A stretch of DNA of 64,000 bases, taken from NCBI GenBank assembly GCA_964016885.1, contig OZ024743.1, positions 10,158,939-10,222,938 on the forward strand. The letters run 5' to 3'. This DNA comes from Eledone cirrhosa. Taxonomy: Eukaryota; Mollusca; Cephalopoda; Octopoda; Eledonidae. Each line of letters opens with the position of its first letter. The first letter of the stretch is position 1. Below are positions 54,571-64,000 of this stretch, one piece after another. A program made the translations under genes and the position numbers. A model generated the notes under the pieces. It saw only the letters and a program-made list of their open reading frames with translations. It searched no databases and was not told where the DNA came from.

Positions 54571-55674
54571 GTATACAAGACAATGATGCTGATGACACAC
54601 AAACATACACACTCTCTCATACACATACAAGCACACATACACACACAGGCTTCTCTCTCTCATACACATTCATACAAGCGACCTTAACTTTTTAGACTGC
54701 CTTAGTTATTTGTATCTTCGGATATTTTTCATACATAGATCTCTGTAATTCCTCTATCTCTTTTGATAACATGGAAAATAAATAAAAAAATATCCTTATT
54801 AAACCTGCACTTCTAAAAACCAGATAGAATGTAGGAAATATAAAACATGTATCAAGGAACCAATTATAAGATAGCTCAAATATAGAGTGTGTGTTGTTTT
54901 CTAGGAAATAATACAAAACCTGAGCATTATTATAGAATACAGTTGTCTATTCTACGTCAATACCTTGTCAAATAACAATAAAAATAAGAGTGTTTATGAT
55001 CAGCAAATACAGAACCGACTACTTTTGTACTCTGTGCTTATAACTAATGATGTATATCCAAAATTATTTGTGTAGAAAAGTTGGCATACTTAGATAGAGA
55101 ATTGAATTGACTAATAAAATCTGCCAAATCAGAATATTCAAATCTTTCTAAATATTCATGCATGGGTGAAATTGTTGTCTAAATGAGAAAAGTTATTCAA
55201 TTCATGCTATGCTCATTGAAAACAACTTAAACAATCAACACATAACAGCATAAATAGAATAATGTTGACTGCCAGACTAATAACTCAATATTTTACTGTT
55301 CTATTTCCATTGTTCCCACAGAACTATTTTCTAAGCGTCTTCAACTTATATATTTCTAAATATTTTGAAGCCACATTTGAATCCACATTTGATACCAATC
55401 TGCTCAAAACTGCCTCTGATGTTATGAAAGAAAGCCACTCATTTTAAAGGGTTTCTATCTAAATTAAATCCATCCAGCAAAATTGTTCATTTGTTCTTCT
55501 TATAGAACCTAATAACTAATGCAAACGCAGTATATTTCATTAGAAATATGGTAACAAAAGGGTTAATGCTGTTATCTATAACACCTTAGTAGAATATGAA
55601 ATAAAGGCATTGAGTTTAAATCTAGTTACAGGATGAACATATATTAAGAAGAATGTTATTGAATAGACCGATAA
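54571..55674. other. No gene; possible piggyBac-like MITE remnant
   Basis: CA-rich sequence at 54595-54660. At 55440-55567 the pair TTAAAGGGTTTC and AAAAGGGTTAA with 'catccagcaaaattgttcat' between resembles one half of the 53553 element, but the ends do not form a clean inverted pair. Confidence 0.35.
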
Positions 55675-55857
55675 TTGTTTCTACTTTAGGCACAAGGCCA
55701 GCAATTAGCCAGTGCATTACTGGTACTTTATTTTATCGACCCCGTAAGGATGAAAGGCAAAGTCAACCTCGGCGGGATTTGAACTCAGATCGTAAAGGGA
55801 CATAACTATGCTGGAAAGCATGGTGTCTGACCCTCTACCGATACTGCCAATCCACTA
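55675..55857 (-). mobile_element. SINE family B, full length
   Basis: Well-preserved reverse copy from 'attgtttctactttaggcac' through the B-box complement GGCGGGATTTGAACTC to CTACCGATACTGCCAATCC. Confidence 0.93.
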
Positions 55858-56303
55858 GTAGAATAATATTCCCCAAAAAGATACTGCTGGAAATATAACT
55901 TATTTGAGAACTAAAATATTTAAATGAGGATAGTGCATTAAATGCTTGGAACAATAAATAGCTTTAGTAGAATCCACAGGATAAATATTAGTTAAGTCAG
56001 TGAAAACATTAAATCTAGAATATTCGAAAGCTAAAATAAACGAAATCCAATATTTGACTAAATATACATGATTTAAATTTTTCTGACAAAAATGGGATAC
56101 AACTTTGGGCATGCTTAAGGCTTTAAGATTTTCTGGAAATTTTCAGTTGAAGTGTAACTTTTCCAGCAGAAATAGAGATTAATGTTATAAAGATATAAAT
56201 CTTAACCATTGTCAGAGAAAAGTATGACACATAATCCAAGAGTAGCTGATGAAATATAAATCAAATGAAACTTGTGAAGAAAAAGCAATTATTAGCTTCG
56301 AAA
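55858..56303. other. No gene recognised
   Basis: AT-rich sequence, no supported feature. Confidence 0.45.
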
Positions 56304-56500
56304 GTGTGTACACATGTGAGTGTATGCACATGTGGGTGTATGCACATGTGGGTGTATGCACATGTGGGTGTACGTACATGTGAGTGTATGCACATGTGGG
56401 TGTACGTACATGTGAGTGTATGCACATGTGGGTGTATGCACATGTGGGTGTATGCACATGTGGGTGTACGTACATGTGGGTGTATGCACATGTGGGTTGT
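56304..56500. repeat. 18-bp minisatellite, ~11 units
   Basis: Unit of the form 'tgtatgcacatgtgggtg' with regular variants (tgtacgtacatg, gtgagtg). All overlapping frames stay open because the unit is a multiple of three and lacks stops; they are not genes. Confidence 0.95.
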
Positions 56501-56880
56501 GCAGGTGTGAGTGCTGATTGGTTAGTTTGTTTAGTAATTCAGAAAATAACATTAATTGAGGAACTCATTTATCATGACAAGTATCTATTACACCATTGTC
56601 CCTTTGACATGTGAGATAGTAACATTCAAAAGGAGAAGGTGGTTTCAAAATAAATTATAAATGAGAAATTGAACTGCATTTCGACCATTAGAATATATAT
56701 TGATACTAATTTACATTAATTTTATGTAGATTATATAATTTATGTTATAAACAGCTGCTACAAATTATTAATAAGCTTTTCATTAACATACAATGCTATG
56801 AAATAATTCCTGATATTATTATAAATATACATATATATGTATGTATATATATATATGTGTGTGTGTGTGTATGTGTGTAC

Positions 56881-56919
<39 letters not shown>

Positions 56920-57171
56920 AGTGAGTTTACATTTAATGGAATGTGGATGAAGTGTATGTAATCTTTTCAAACAAATTGTGCAAAAAAACAATTGTGTCTG
57001 AATTAGAAGAAATCTGTTTTACTGAATGTTCATTGAATTAAGTACACATGCACTCAGTATGCACGAAAGCATATTTGTTATTGCTTGTTAAACGGGTAAT
57101 TTGATTAAACCAAGGTAAATGTAATAGAGATAAATGAGAGAGAGTTGATAATTTTATTCTAGATGTCAAAG
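56501..57171. other. No gene; TA/TG microsatellite
   Basis: (TA)n and (TG)n at 56825-56925. No other feature. Confidence 0.55.
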
Positions 57172-57320
57172 AAGGCTGCTAATTGTCTGAGCAGTTAGGG
57201 TATTGGAGTCTTGTGGTATTTGTTCTGGGTCTTCTGATTTCAAACTCTGCTGCGATGAACTTTACTTTTCATCCTTACTGAAACAATAAACAAAGTAGCA
57301 CTCAAATCCAGAAGACAGTT
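57172..57320 (+). mobile_element. Very old SINE family B copy
   Basis: Ordered remnants: GGGTATTGGAGTC, TCTGATTTCAAACTCTGCTG (B box), ACTTTTCATCCTTACTG and AACAAAGTAGCAC. Confidence 0.5.
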
Positions 57321-57855
57321 CTTACTTGTGGTTCGACTGAAAAGTTCATAGGCTGACTATGACGGAGTGATGCTAGAGCTGTATGTCCCTCTCACAGAAT
57401 TATCTATGCTACACTGTGAAAAAATATCATGGTGACCCCTCAAACCATTCCTTTCTACAGAAACAAGAGGTTAACAACTGTTATAGAAAAACTAATGTGC
57501 TATTGAAGAACCAAAAGACAGACTAATGAACAGTATAACACAGAAAGAAGAATAAGAACATATTATGACTGTCAAGCAAGAGTAATTAATCAAAAGTTTA
57601 GTGGATCAAATAAACTAATATTCCTAATGAGTTGCATGTTAGCACTAACGTTAAAAGCCAGAAAGACAAAGAATAGTTACTGATGTGGAAAACATAAAAG
57701 ACTAAAACTAATAGACCATATAATGAAAGTAATAGAATAGCTATTATAAGACATAAAACTGTCTGTGAACAGTTGTAAGACAAACCATTATCAGATCATA
57801 GAAATGGCGACTTATAATTGTTTTATTAATTCTATTAACTAATTTCATTATATCC
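57321..57855. other. No gene recognised
   Basis: No supported feature. Confidence 0.45.
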
Positions 57856-57962
57856 CGCCGAGGTTAACTTTGCCTTTCATCCTTACGGGGTCGATAAAAT
57901 AAAGTACCAGTAATACACTGGGATAGTTGCTGGCCTTGTGCCAAAAGTAGAAACAATTATTT
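57856..57962 (+). mobile_element. SINE family B, 5' truncated
   Basis: CCCGCCGAGGTTAACTTTGCC to CCAAAAGTAGAAACAATTAT. The head and most of the B box are absent. Confidence 0.9.
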
Positions 57963-58555
57963 ATGTTGTCAAAACAGAAAATCCAATTAAACTTTCAAAT
58001 ATATTAAAGTATATATAGTATTGTGTATTGCAGTGTGTATCTGGTTTAGAATGGGTACACTATATCCTACATGTTGTAAGAGGTGACTAAAAGGGTTACT
58101 ACCTAGAAATGCATGCAACCATGAAACATTGCCTCAAAAAGGACCCTACAATGGGTATGACGTTTGATGTGGGACATACATGAAGAAGGAAAATGACCAT
58201 AAAATGCTTGTTGTATACAGATTATTGTATAACTGTTAAAGAACTAATATAGTATTGAACATCTGATATGCAGGCTACTTGTATTCTTGTTGAGAATTGT
58301 TATCATAGGGTTAATAATATGACATGTAAAAGCAGTGAGATGATGCTTATATGTTAATGAAGATAGTTGTCTGGTAGCATAGGACTAGTAATAATAACTT
58401 ATCATATTGACACAAAACTAACAATTTTTAAGGAAAACATTTGGATGTAATGGATTCAAGTAAAACATCTCTTAGTCTACCATGTGCTCAACTTAAGAAA
58501 TATGCAGCAATAATTTTAAGGAATGTTGAACTAAGTGTTGCATAGGACAATTCAT
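57963..58555. other. No gene recognised
   Basis: No supported feature. Confidence 0.45.
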
Positions 58556-58893
58556 TTCATTTCATTTAATTTTACGTCCGCTTTTTCCCTGCTTGCAAGG
58601 GTGGGACGGGAACTGATTCTGGCTTGATTTCTACAGCTGGATGCCCTTCCTAACACCAACCTCATTTACAGTGAGTGCTGGGTGCTTTTTTGCCATGGCA
58701 CCTGCACGACTACTTTGCTGTGGAATGATATGGACCCCAGTCCCTATCATCTCATTTCTACAGCTGAGTAAACTGGAGCAATGTGAAATAAAGTGTCTTG
58801 CTCAAGGAAACAACACATCACCCGGTCTGAGAATGTTACTCACAACCTTTCGATTGCAAGGCCAATGCTCTAACCAGTAAGCCATGTGCCTCA
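58556..58893 (-). mobile_element. SINE family A, near full length
   Basis: Reverse copy with a (ATTTC)-like tail in place of (ATC)n at 58552-58568, one 'gcacccagc' module, CTTGAGCAAGACACTTTA complement, and the tRNA-like head ending CATGTGCCTC. It has a small insertion near the B box. Confidence 0.9.
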
Positions 58894-59382
58894 ATTATAC
58901 TACAAAATAAACCTGAAGCATTATTTGGCATTATATGGCATTTCTCTGTTTTTTATAAACAATGTACCAAAGTCTTATTTTTTTTAATGAGTTTTTGAAA
59001 GTTGTTTAGGTGAATACCTCAAGAAAGTTTTGTGACTTGGGTTGTTGGCAATATGTTTACTACTTCGAACGTTAACTTGCTTTTGGGAATCTAGATATTC
59101 AGTTTGTTTATGTAATGTTGAAGGTCATATACAAATCTGTGTGGTATGCTGTAATAGGTTGATGGTGCTATCATTCAATTAGAATGCTGAACAGTATGAA
59201 GAAGAGTAGCCATGCATATAGATTTTGAAACAACAGGCAATAAAACAGGTCTTTGTCAAACTACGGTTATGGAGGCTTTACTATAAGTGTTTGAAATCTG
59301 ATACCTCATTCGGTGTTAAATGTTTTCCACGAAAGTCTTGGGTATTTAAGTGATGTATGAAGGACGTTTTCTTTTATGTAAG
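58894..59382. other. No gene recognised
   Basis: No supported feature. Confidence 0.45.
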
Positions 59383-59520
59383 AAAACAATGAGTTCGTAG
59401 CAGTGTTAATGTGTTGGACAAAATGTGTTGTAATATTAGTTCCAGCTCTATTCATTCTGAGTTCAGTTCCTGCTGAGATTAACTTTGTGTTTCCTTCTTT
59501 TGGGGTCAATAAAATAAAAC
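59383..59520 (+). mobile_element. Old SINE family B copy
   Basis: GTTGGACAAAATG, ATTCTGAGTTCAGTTCCTGC (B box), TGAGATTAACTTTG and GGGGTCAATAAAATAAA. Confidence 0.6.
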
Positions 59521-59522
59521 AG

Positions 59523-59700
59523 TCTAGGGCAGCAGATTAGTGAAAATATTAGAACATTAAAGAAAATACCTTATGCTATTTGTCCTGGCTCTTTGCATTC
59601 TGATATCAAATCCCATGGGGGCTTACTTGAGTAATAGACTTAATCCATCACACTGTTTAAAACCACTATTCTGGCCCTTGTGTACCTTGTGTTGCAAGCC
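59523..59700 (+). mobile_element. Old SINE family B copy
   Basis: GGGCAGCAGATTAGTGAAAAT, TTCTGATATCAAATCCCATGG (B box) and TTCTGGCCCTTGTG. Directly adjoins the preceding copy. Confidence 0.55.
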
Positions 59701-61956
59701 TTCAAACTAGATCTCTGGTTTGAGAATGGCTTTCTCCCCCTTCTCACCACCAGAGTCTGGGGACTCCTCTTCCCTTCTTCACTAAACAGGTAAAAGGGGT
59801 AATACTAATTTAGAAAAGCTAGAGAATAATTTTCAACTGGCAACAGCCAGGTTTTGGATTTAGATCATTATATTACCACTTCAAGTACAATGTAATGCAG
59901 TCATGTGATAGAGGGGGGAAAATAATATCCATCTTTGTCAAGATAGAAGGAATTTTCCACAAAACCTTTGCCCTCTTCATAATGGAAATAACTGCAATAT
60001 TTTCAGGATGTGTTGTTCTCTTTATATTCTATTATAATGTTTTTGACAAGGAGTTGAGATACATAGCAATAATACTTTAAAACATTTCATAGTGAAAATA
60101 ACATATACATATTATTTCATAGCGAAATAAATTATATATCTATCTGTGTGTTTTATAGTAAACAATTCTGATATGTGTACCTGGTTATATCATTGCAGAG
60201 GAAGAGATAGCTACAGATAGTGAAAGAGAAAGAGGCAATCTGAGATAGAGAGAGAGAAAGGCATTCAATGTTATTGACAGGAATTGCTCCTTGTAAGCCT
60301 GAGTGTAAATATAAAGAGAAAGATAAATTTCAGTACTTGATTTATTGGTTTATAAAGATTGCATTCAAATCAGAAAAAAGCAAAGAAAAATCATTCATAA
60401 TTTCAATAACTCGATGTAAGAAGACATGAAAATATGTCAGAACTTTCTCCAAAAAATTGAATGATAGTTCCATTGAATGTTATTTGTAAATATTTTCTTT
60501 TTATATTTAAATGTGTTGTCATAATTATGTTGAATGGATTTTTTTTAATAGAAAATACCCATGGGCAATATGTCTCGGTGATTTACTCAATAAATATACA
60601 TCAAATATATCGCTCCACACATTTTTATCTTTCAGCTTACCAAATGTGTCATTTCACAACTTTTTATTCTTTAACTTATCTAAAGGCTTCTTTTCCAGCA
60701 AATCATTCCTTTAAACTATTATTAATCTTTATATTTTTGTCTTGTTTGTACAATATCCTTTCACATATTTCCAAATTATATGAAAAATATTTTTTCTTAC
60801 ATTAAACAGAGATATCATTAGTTAAATAAAACTAAATCTCATATCGCTAATGTTATTTGTTCAAGATGTCGTGGGTTGGATGGGTTTGTTCAAAAATAGG
60901 ATGTTTTCATTTGTTCCCTGCAAACCATTTTTTTATTTATTTTGAAAGGCTAACTTCAAAATTTTAATCTTGCAATCTCATGTATATTCATTATCCTGTC
61001 CTTACACATCCCATTAACTGTGTGCAGTACTTTTCAACCAGCAGATTTCCTTTTACCACACAACCATAAAATCATAATTACCTTTCTTGTATACAGCTTC
61101 AACAATCTGTACGACCATACAACCATGACACAAATATCACAAGACAGATTGATTACAGTCAACCTGACATGCAATTTCCAGATTGGTTTCATTTTGGGAG
61201 ATAAAATTATGCTATTTTAAATATGATACACAGAAAATATGAGCATTTGTTGGATTTGCAGGGGCCAGTCAATATTACAGAGAGCAGCACGTTTCAGTAA
61301 TGAAATTAGAAATAGAGATAGAAATAGAAAAAGAGATACTGAGTGACTGAGAGAGATGGATTTAACTAGACAACAGAAATGAAATGAGAGAAACATTTAT
61401 CATTGGAGCAAATCTTATGTAATGCATTCCAGGATACGTTTAGAGAGACACTGCTGGCTGGGTTGATGCCTGTTGATGATTCAACATTTCATTACCTAAG
61501 CTATTGTTATATATTATACTAACTCAGTGTTTTGATATGCACCATCCTGGTCAGATAATGCTTATCAATAATATATGCATGGTAGATTGTTATTCTGCAT
61601 TTAGTACTTGCAGGGTAGATTGAGTTCTCTTGCACTAAGCTTGAATTTTCTAAACGTTGTGAACCTGGACAAATAGTTAACTATTAATGAACTGTTATAA
61701 TATTTACCATTTGGCAAATTGGTGTCTTCAACATTGTAGGAAGTGTGAGTTCAATATAATGCATAACTGATTTGCTAACTTGAATTTCTCATATCATATT
61801 GTTTTTCCTCATATTCCAATAGAAAACAAACAAAAAAAAAGACAAAATATTTAATTAGCATTTCAAGGGATGATAGACTGAAATGAAAGCTCCTAAAGAA
61901 ATGAAGCAACTTGCAGATGAGAAAAGCAATCCCGAATAATCAAGTTATATATATCA
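59701..61956. other. No gene recognised
   Basis: AT-rich DNA. Frames at 60461-60805 (+, 114 codons) and 61020-61220 (+) have no recognisable homology. GA-rich stretches at 60200-60260 and 61310-61370. Confidence 0.45.
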
Positions 61957-63130
61957 CCATCATCATCATCATCATTTTACGTCCGCTTTTCCCTGCTTGC
62001 AAGGGTGGGATAGGAACTGATTCTGGCTTGATTTCTACAGCTGGATGCCCTTCCTAACACCAACCTCATTTACAGTGAGTGCTGGGTGCTTTTTTGCAGT
62101 GGCACCTCCACGACTTATTCAGGGCTCCTGATCTCTCAGATAGGTAGGGGCTTAAAATCTCACTTACATATCTTCCTGCACACTTCAGAGTGCACCAGAT
62201 GCAATTTGTTGTACCACCAACACTAGGGAGGTTGTTTTGTCTTTGACACAACAGAAGAATCATCTTGACAGCCTTTGGCATGATTTCTATATCTGGATGA
62301 CCATCTTATAACCAACTATCATACAGGGTGTACTGAGTGCACTTTTGTAACACTAGAGAGGTTGCTTTCAGCCTTTTTGGCATGAATTCTACAGCTGGAA
62401 GCCTTTTCTAGAACAAATCAGAGAGTGTACTGAATGTGTTTTAATGCACCAGATAGGTTAACAGTCATTAACACAAAAGCCTTCCCTGTCCTATAGAGTG
62501 TGGGTATGCCAGTATGCCGTGAGTTAGGGGCAATGGGTGGGATGTGGTTGCAGAATGGATGAGAAAGGTATTGTGATCATGTGAACATCTACTGACGAAT
62601 TATGACTGGCACTTTAGGATTTGAATAGGCTGGAGGGAATTTGATATCGAATAGGATTGAGGTGGAGTATATAGTGATGGTGATGGAAGCATGAGGTCAT
62701 ATTTTCCTTTGAAAGGCAGGTCCTTTCCACTGCTATTTCTCTTTACTTCTTTATACAGTTGTCATCTACATGCATTGCATGTACACACCGACACAATGTC
62801 TTTCTTGCACATTATCTAATTTCTCTTACACTAAATTTTTCTTCATGTCATTTCATGTCATTCAACATTCATTCGAACATACTCATTTCATTTCCTCCTA
62901 GCCTTAAAAAGTCTTCTGTAGCCAAGGCCAATGTCTTACTGCCATTCAATATTGCAATCTGCATGCAGGCATCATAGAGATAAGCTTTTTGTTGCTTGCA
63001 GAGGTACATACTCTGACTACCACATGAGAGATAAGTTGTTGGTTGTTTGCAGAGGTACTTTCTCTGGCTAGAACATTTACAGAGCATGCTTCCCCACTGC
63101 TGCTTAGGTCACCTAGCTAACAAAAACTGT
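61957..63130 (-). pseudogene. Old LINE 3' part: C-terminus, UTR and tail
   Basis: The minus strand from 63130: VNVLARES-like, then AYLYDACMQIAILNGSKTLA and EDFLRLGGNEMSMFE, matching RLYDACIRTAMLHGSETWAL...RRLERNEACMLRW. UTR modules follow (62117-62490, three diverged tandem units), then a well-preserved tail block with (ATC)n at 61957-61978. A ~60-bp unit encoding YLCKQ is duplicated at about 62985-63070. The sharp change in preservation at about 62117 may mean a young SINE family A tail lies beside an old LINE. Confidence 0.7.
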
Positions 63131-63926
63131 TGATACCCTCAAGGGAAATTCCCTGGCAACTGAGGGAATCTATTTCATGTGTGTTCTAAATATTTGCTTC
63201 TCTTGTGCATCTGCCATGTACAAAGTCTTCTCTCTTATGTACTGGATGTAGATGCAATCGATTTCCCACCACCCCAACATTGCTGGTTGTAGTTCTGTAA
63301 TTATAAGTATTTATGTTATTGCTATAAATATAAATTCATTGCATGCTTATCAAGCTCTTTGCTGCGATGCTTTATGTGAAATATGTATTTTCTTTATATT
63401 TGTGAGCTATTTGTTTTCGTCATTACTTTGAAGTATATTTCAATAAGTTGATTTGGTTAATGGAGCTCTTGAGCTCTTGAAATGATTTTAACATAATCCT
63501 TAATAATTTTGGTTCCTGTTGTTACTTTCTGGTCCTAATTATTTCTAAACATGAAAACAGACTTTAAGTATTAGGCAATATGAAACCGTAGCAAACAGTA
63601 GCATTGTTTTAATCATAAACACTTTAGCTGTACAAAGTCAAGCACAAAAATAACAGTGATGAAAATATTAATTTCGACAATAAAAAAAGCATTAACAACA
63701 TCACCAATAACAACCGAATATCATATTTTAAAAATTTATATGTCATAAAATATATGGAGAGGAAATGTGGAAAAAGAAAGACTGAAGAAACACTGCTGTT
63801 CCAAAAGTTTTTATATGACAACAAAGGTGAAGTTGGAAAGATTCTGGTACCACTTGGGGCAGAACCTGTGGTTCTTTAGACCTCAATAAGACATGAAAGC
63901 ATATGTCTGGATGTCATTTACATCGT
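63131..63926. other. No gene recognised
   Basis: AT-rich sequence, no supported feature. Confidence 0.45.
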
Positions 63927-64000
63927 GGTGGATTGGCAGTATCGGTAGAAGGTCGGACGCCATGCTTTTCAGCATAGAGTTACGGCCCTTTATGATCTGA
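63927..64000 (+). mobile_element. SINE family B, cut by window end
   Basis: Head GTGGATTGGCAGTATCGGTA, then GGTCGGACGCCATGCTTT and the start of the B-box region (GATCTGA) at the last base. Confidence 0.92.

Noticed and set aside
54586..54620. CTGATGA at 54591 as a hammerhead
   Set aside because: It is followed by a CA-rich tract with no stem II or GAA.
55780..55857. tRNA gene on the minus strand
   Set aside because: It is the head of SINE family B, seen many times in the window.
56212..56614. Several 76-87 aa frames rich in His, Thr and Cys
   Set aside because: They are translations of the 18-bp minisatellite.
59895..60805. Two plus-strand frames (61 and 114 aa) with hydrophobic stretches
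   Set aside because: They are AT-driven composition with no homology, and lie in unremarkable DNA.

Overview
This is AT-rich, gene-poor animal DNA that reads like an intergenic or intronic stretch of a cephalopod genome, most likely an octopus. The basis is recognition, not a search. Two tRNA-derived SINE families I associate with octopus DNA recur here, together with RTE-like LINEs ending in (GAT)n, long (TA)n arrays and Penelope-like elements (PLEs). I found no confident host gene, tRNA, rRNA or CRISPR array. The only host-gene candidate is a weak terminal exon at 159-283 (-).

Layout. 0-12 kb: an RT fragment of one LINE family (1440-1960), SINEs, and the best-preserved LINE (5874-8735) with an unbroken 793-aa reverse transcriptase ORF; decayed LINE C-termini follow. 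12-16 kb: a PLE fragment between ~270-bp inverted arms, a fold-back with a hammerhead-like motif, a 0.57-kb TIR element and a LINE tail with a duplicated module. 18-28.6 kb: a second LINE copy (21678-23990, broken) and a third on the minus strand (25253-28539) that keeps the endonuclease domain. 28.5-35.3 kb: long (TA)n arrays, inverted repeats and several hammerhead-ribozyme-like motifs. 35.35-37.95 kb: a broken PLE with RT and GIY-YIG endonuclease. 39.17-40.05 kb: a TIR element carrying histone-type 3' stem-loops. 40.318-40.998 kb: a Merlin-like DNA transposon with exact 9-bp target-site duplications. 42-51.8 kb: SINEs, inverted hammerhead-bearing repeats at 46.86-47.72 kb, stacked SINEs and an old LINE copy. 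52-64 kb: mostly plain AT-rich DNA with a piggyBac-like MITE, an 18-bp minisatellite, SINEs and one more decayed LINE.

How the parts relate. The LINE family and one SINE family share a 3' tail module and a (GAT)n end, the usual mark of a SINE mobilised by its partner LINE. The PLEs and the inverted repeats carry compact type-I hammerhead motifs, known for PLE terminal repeats. At least five arrangements occur here. Two have every core base and a paired stem I, stem II and stem III as drawn by hand (34954-35001 and 47188-47237, both minus). In another, stem III is itself an (AT)5 tract, which suggests a link between ribozyme stems and the (TA)n arrays beside these elements. Most elements are broken; only the LINE ORF at 5952-8333 is open, and it lacks most of its endonuclease.
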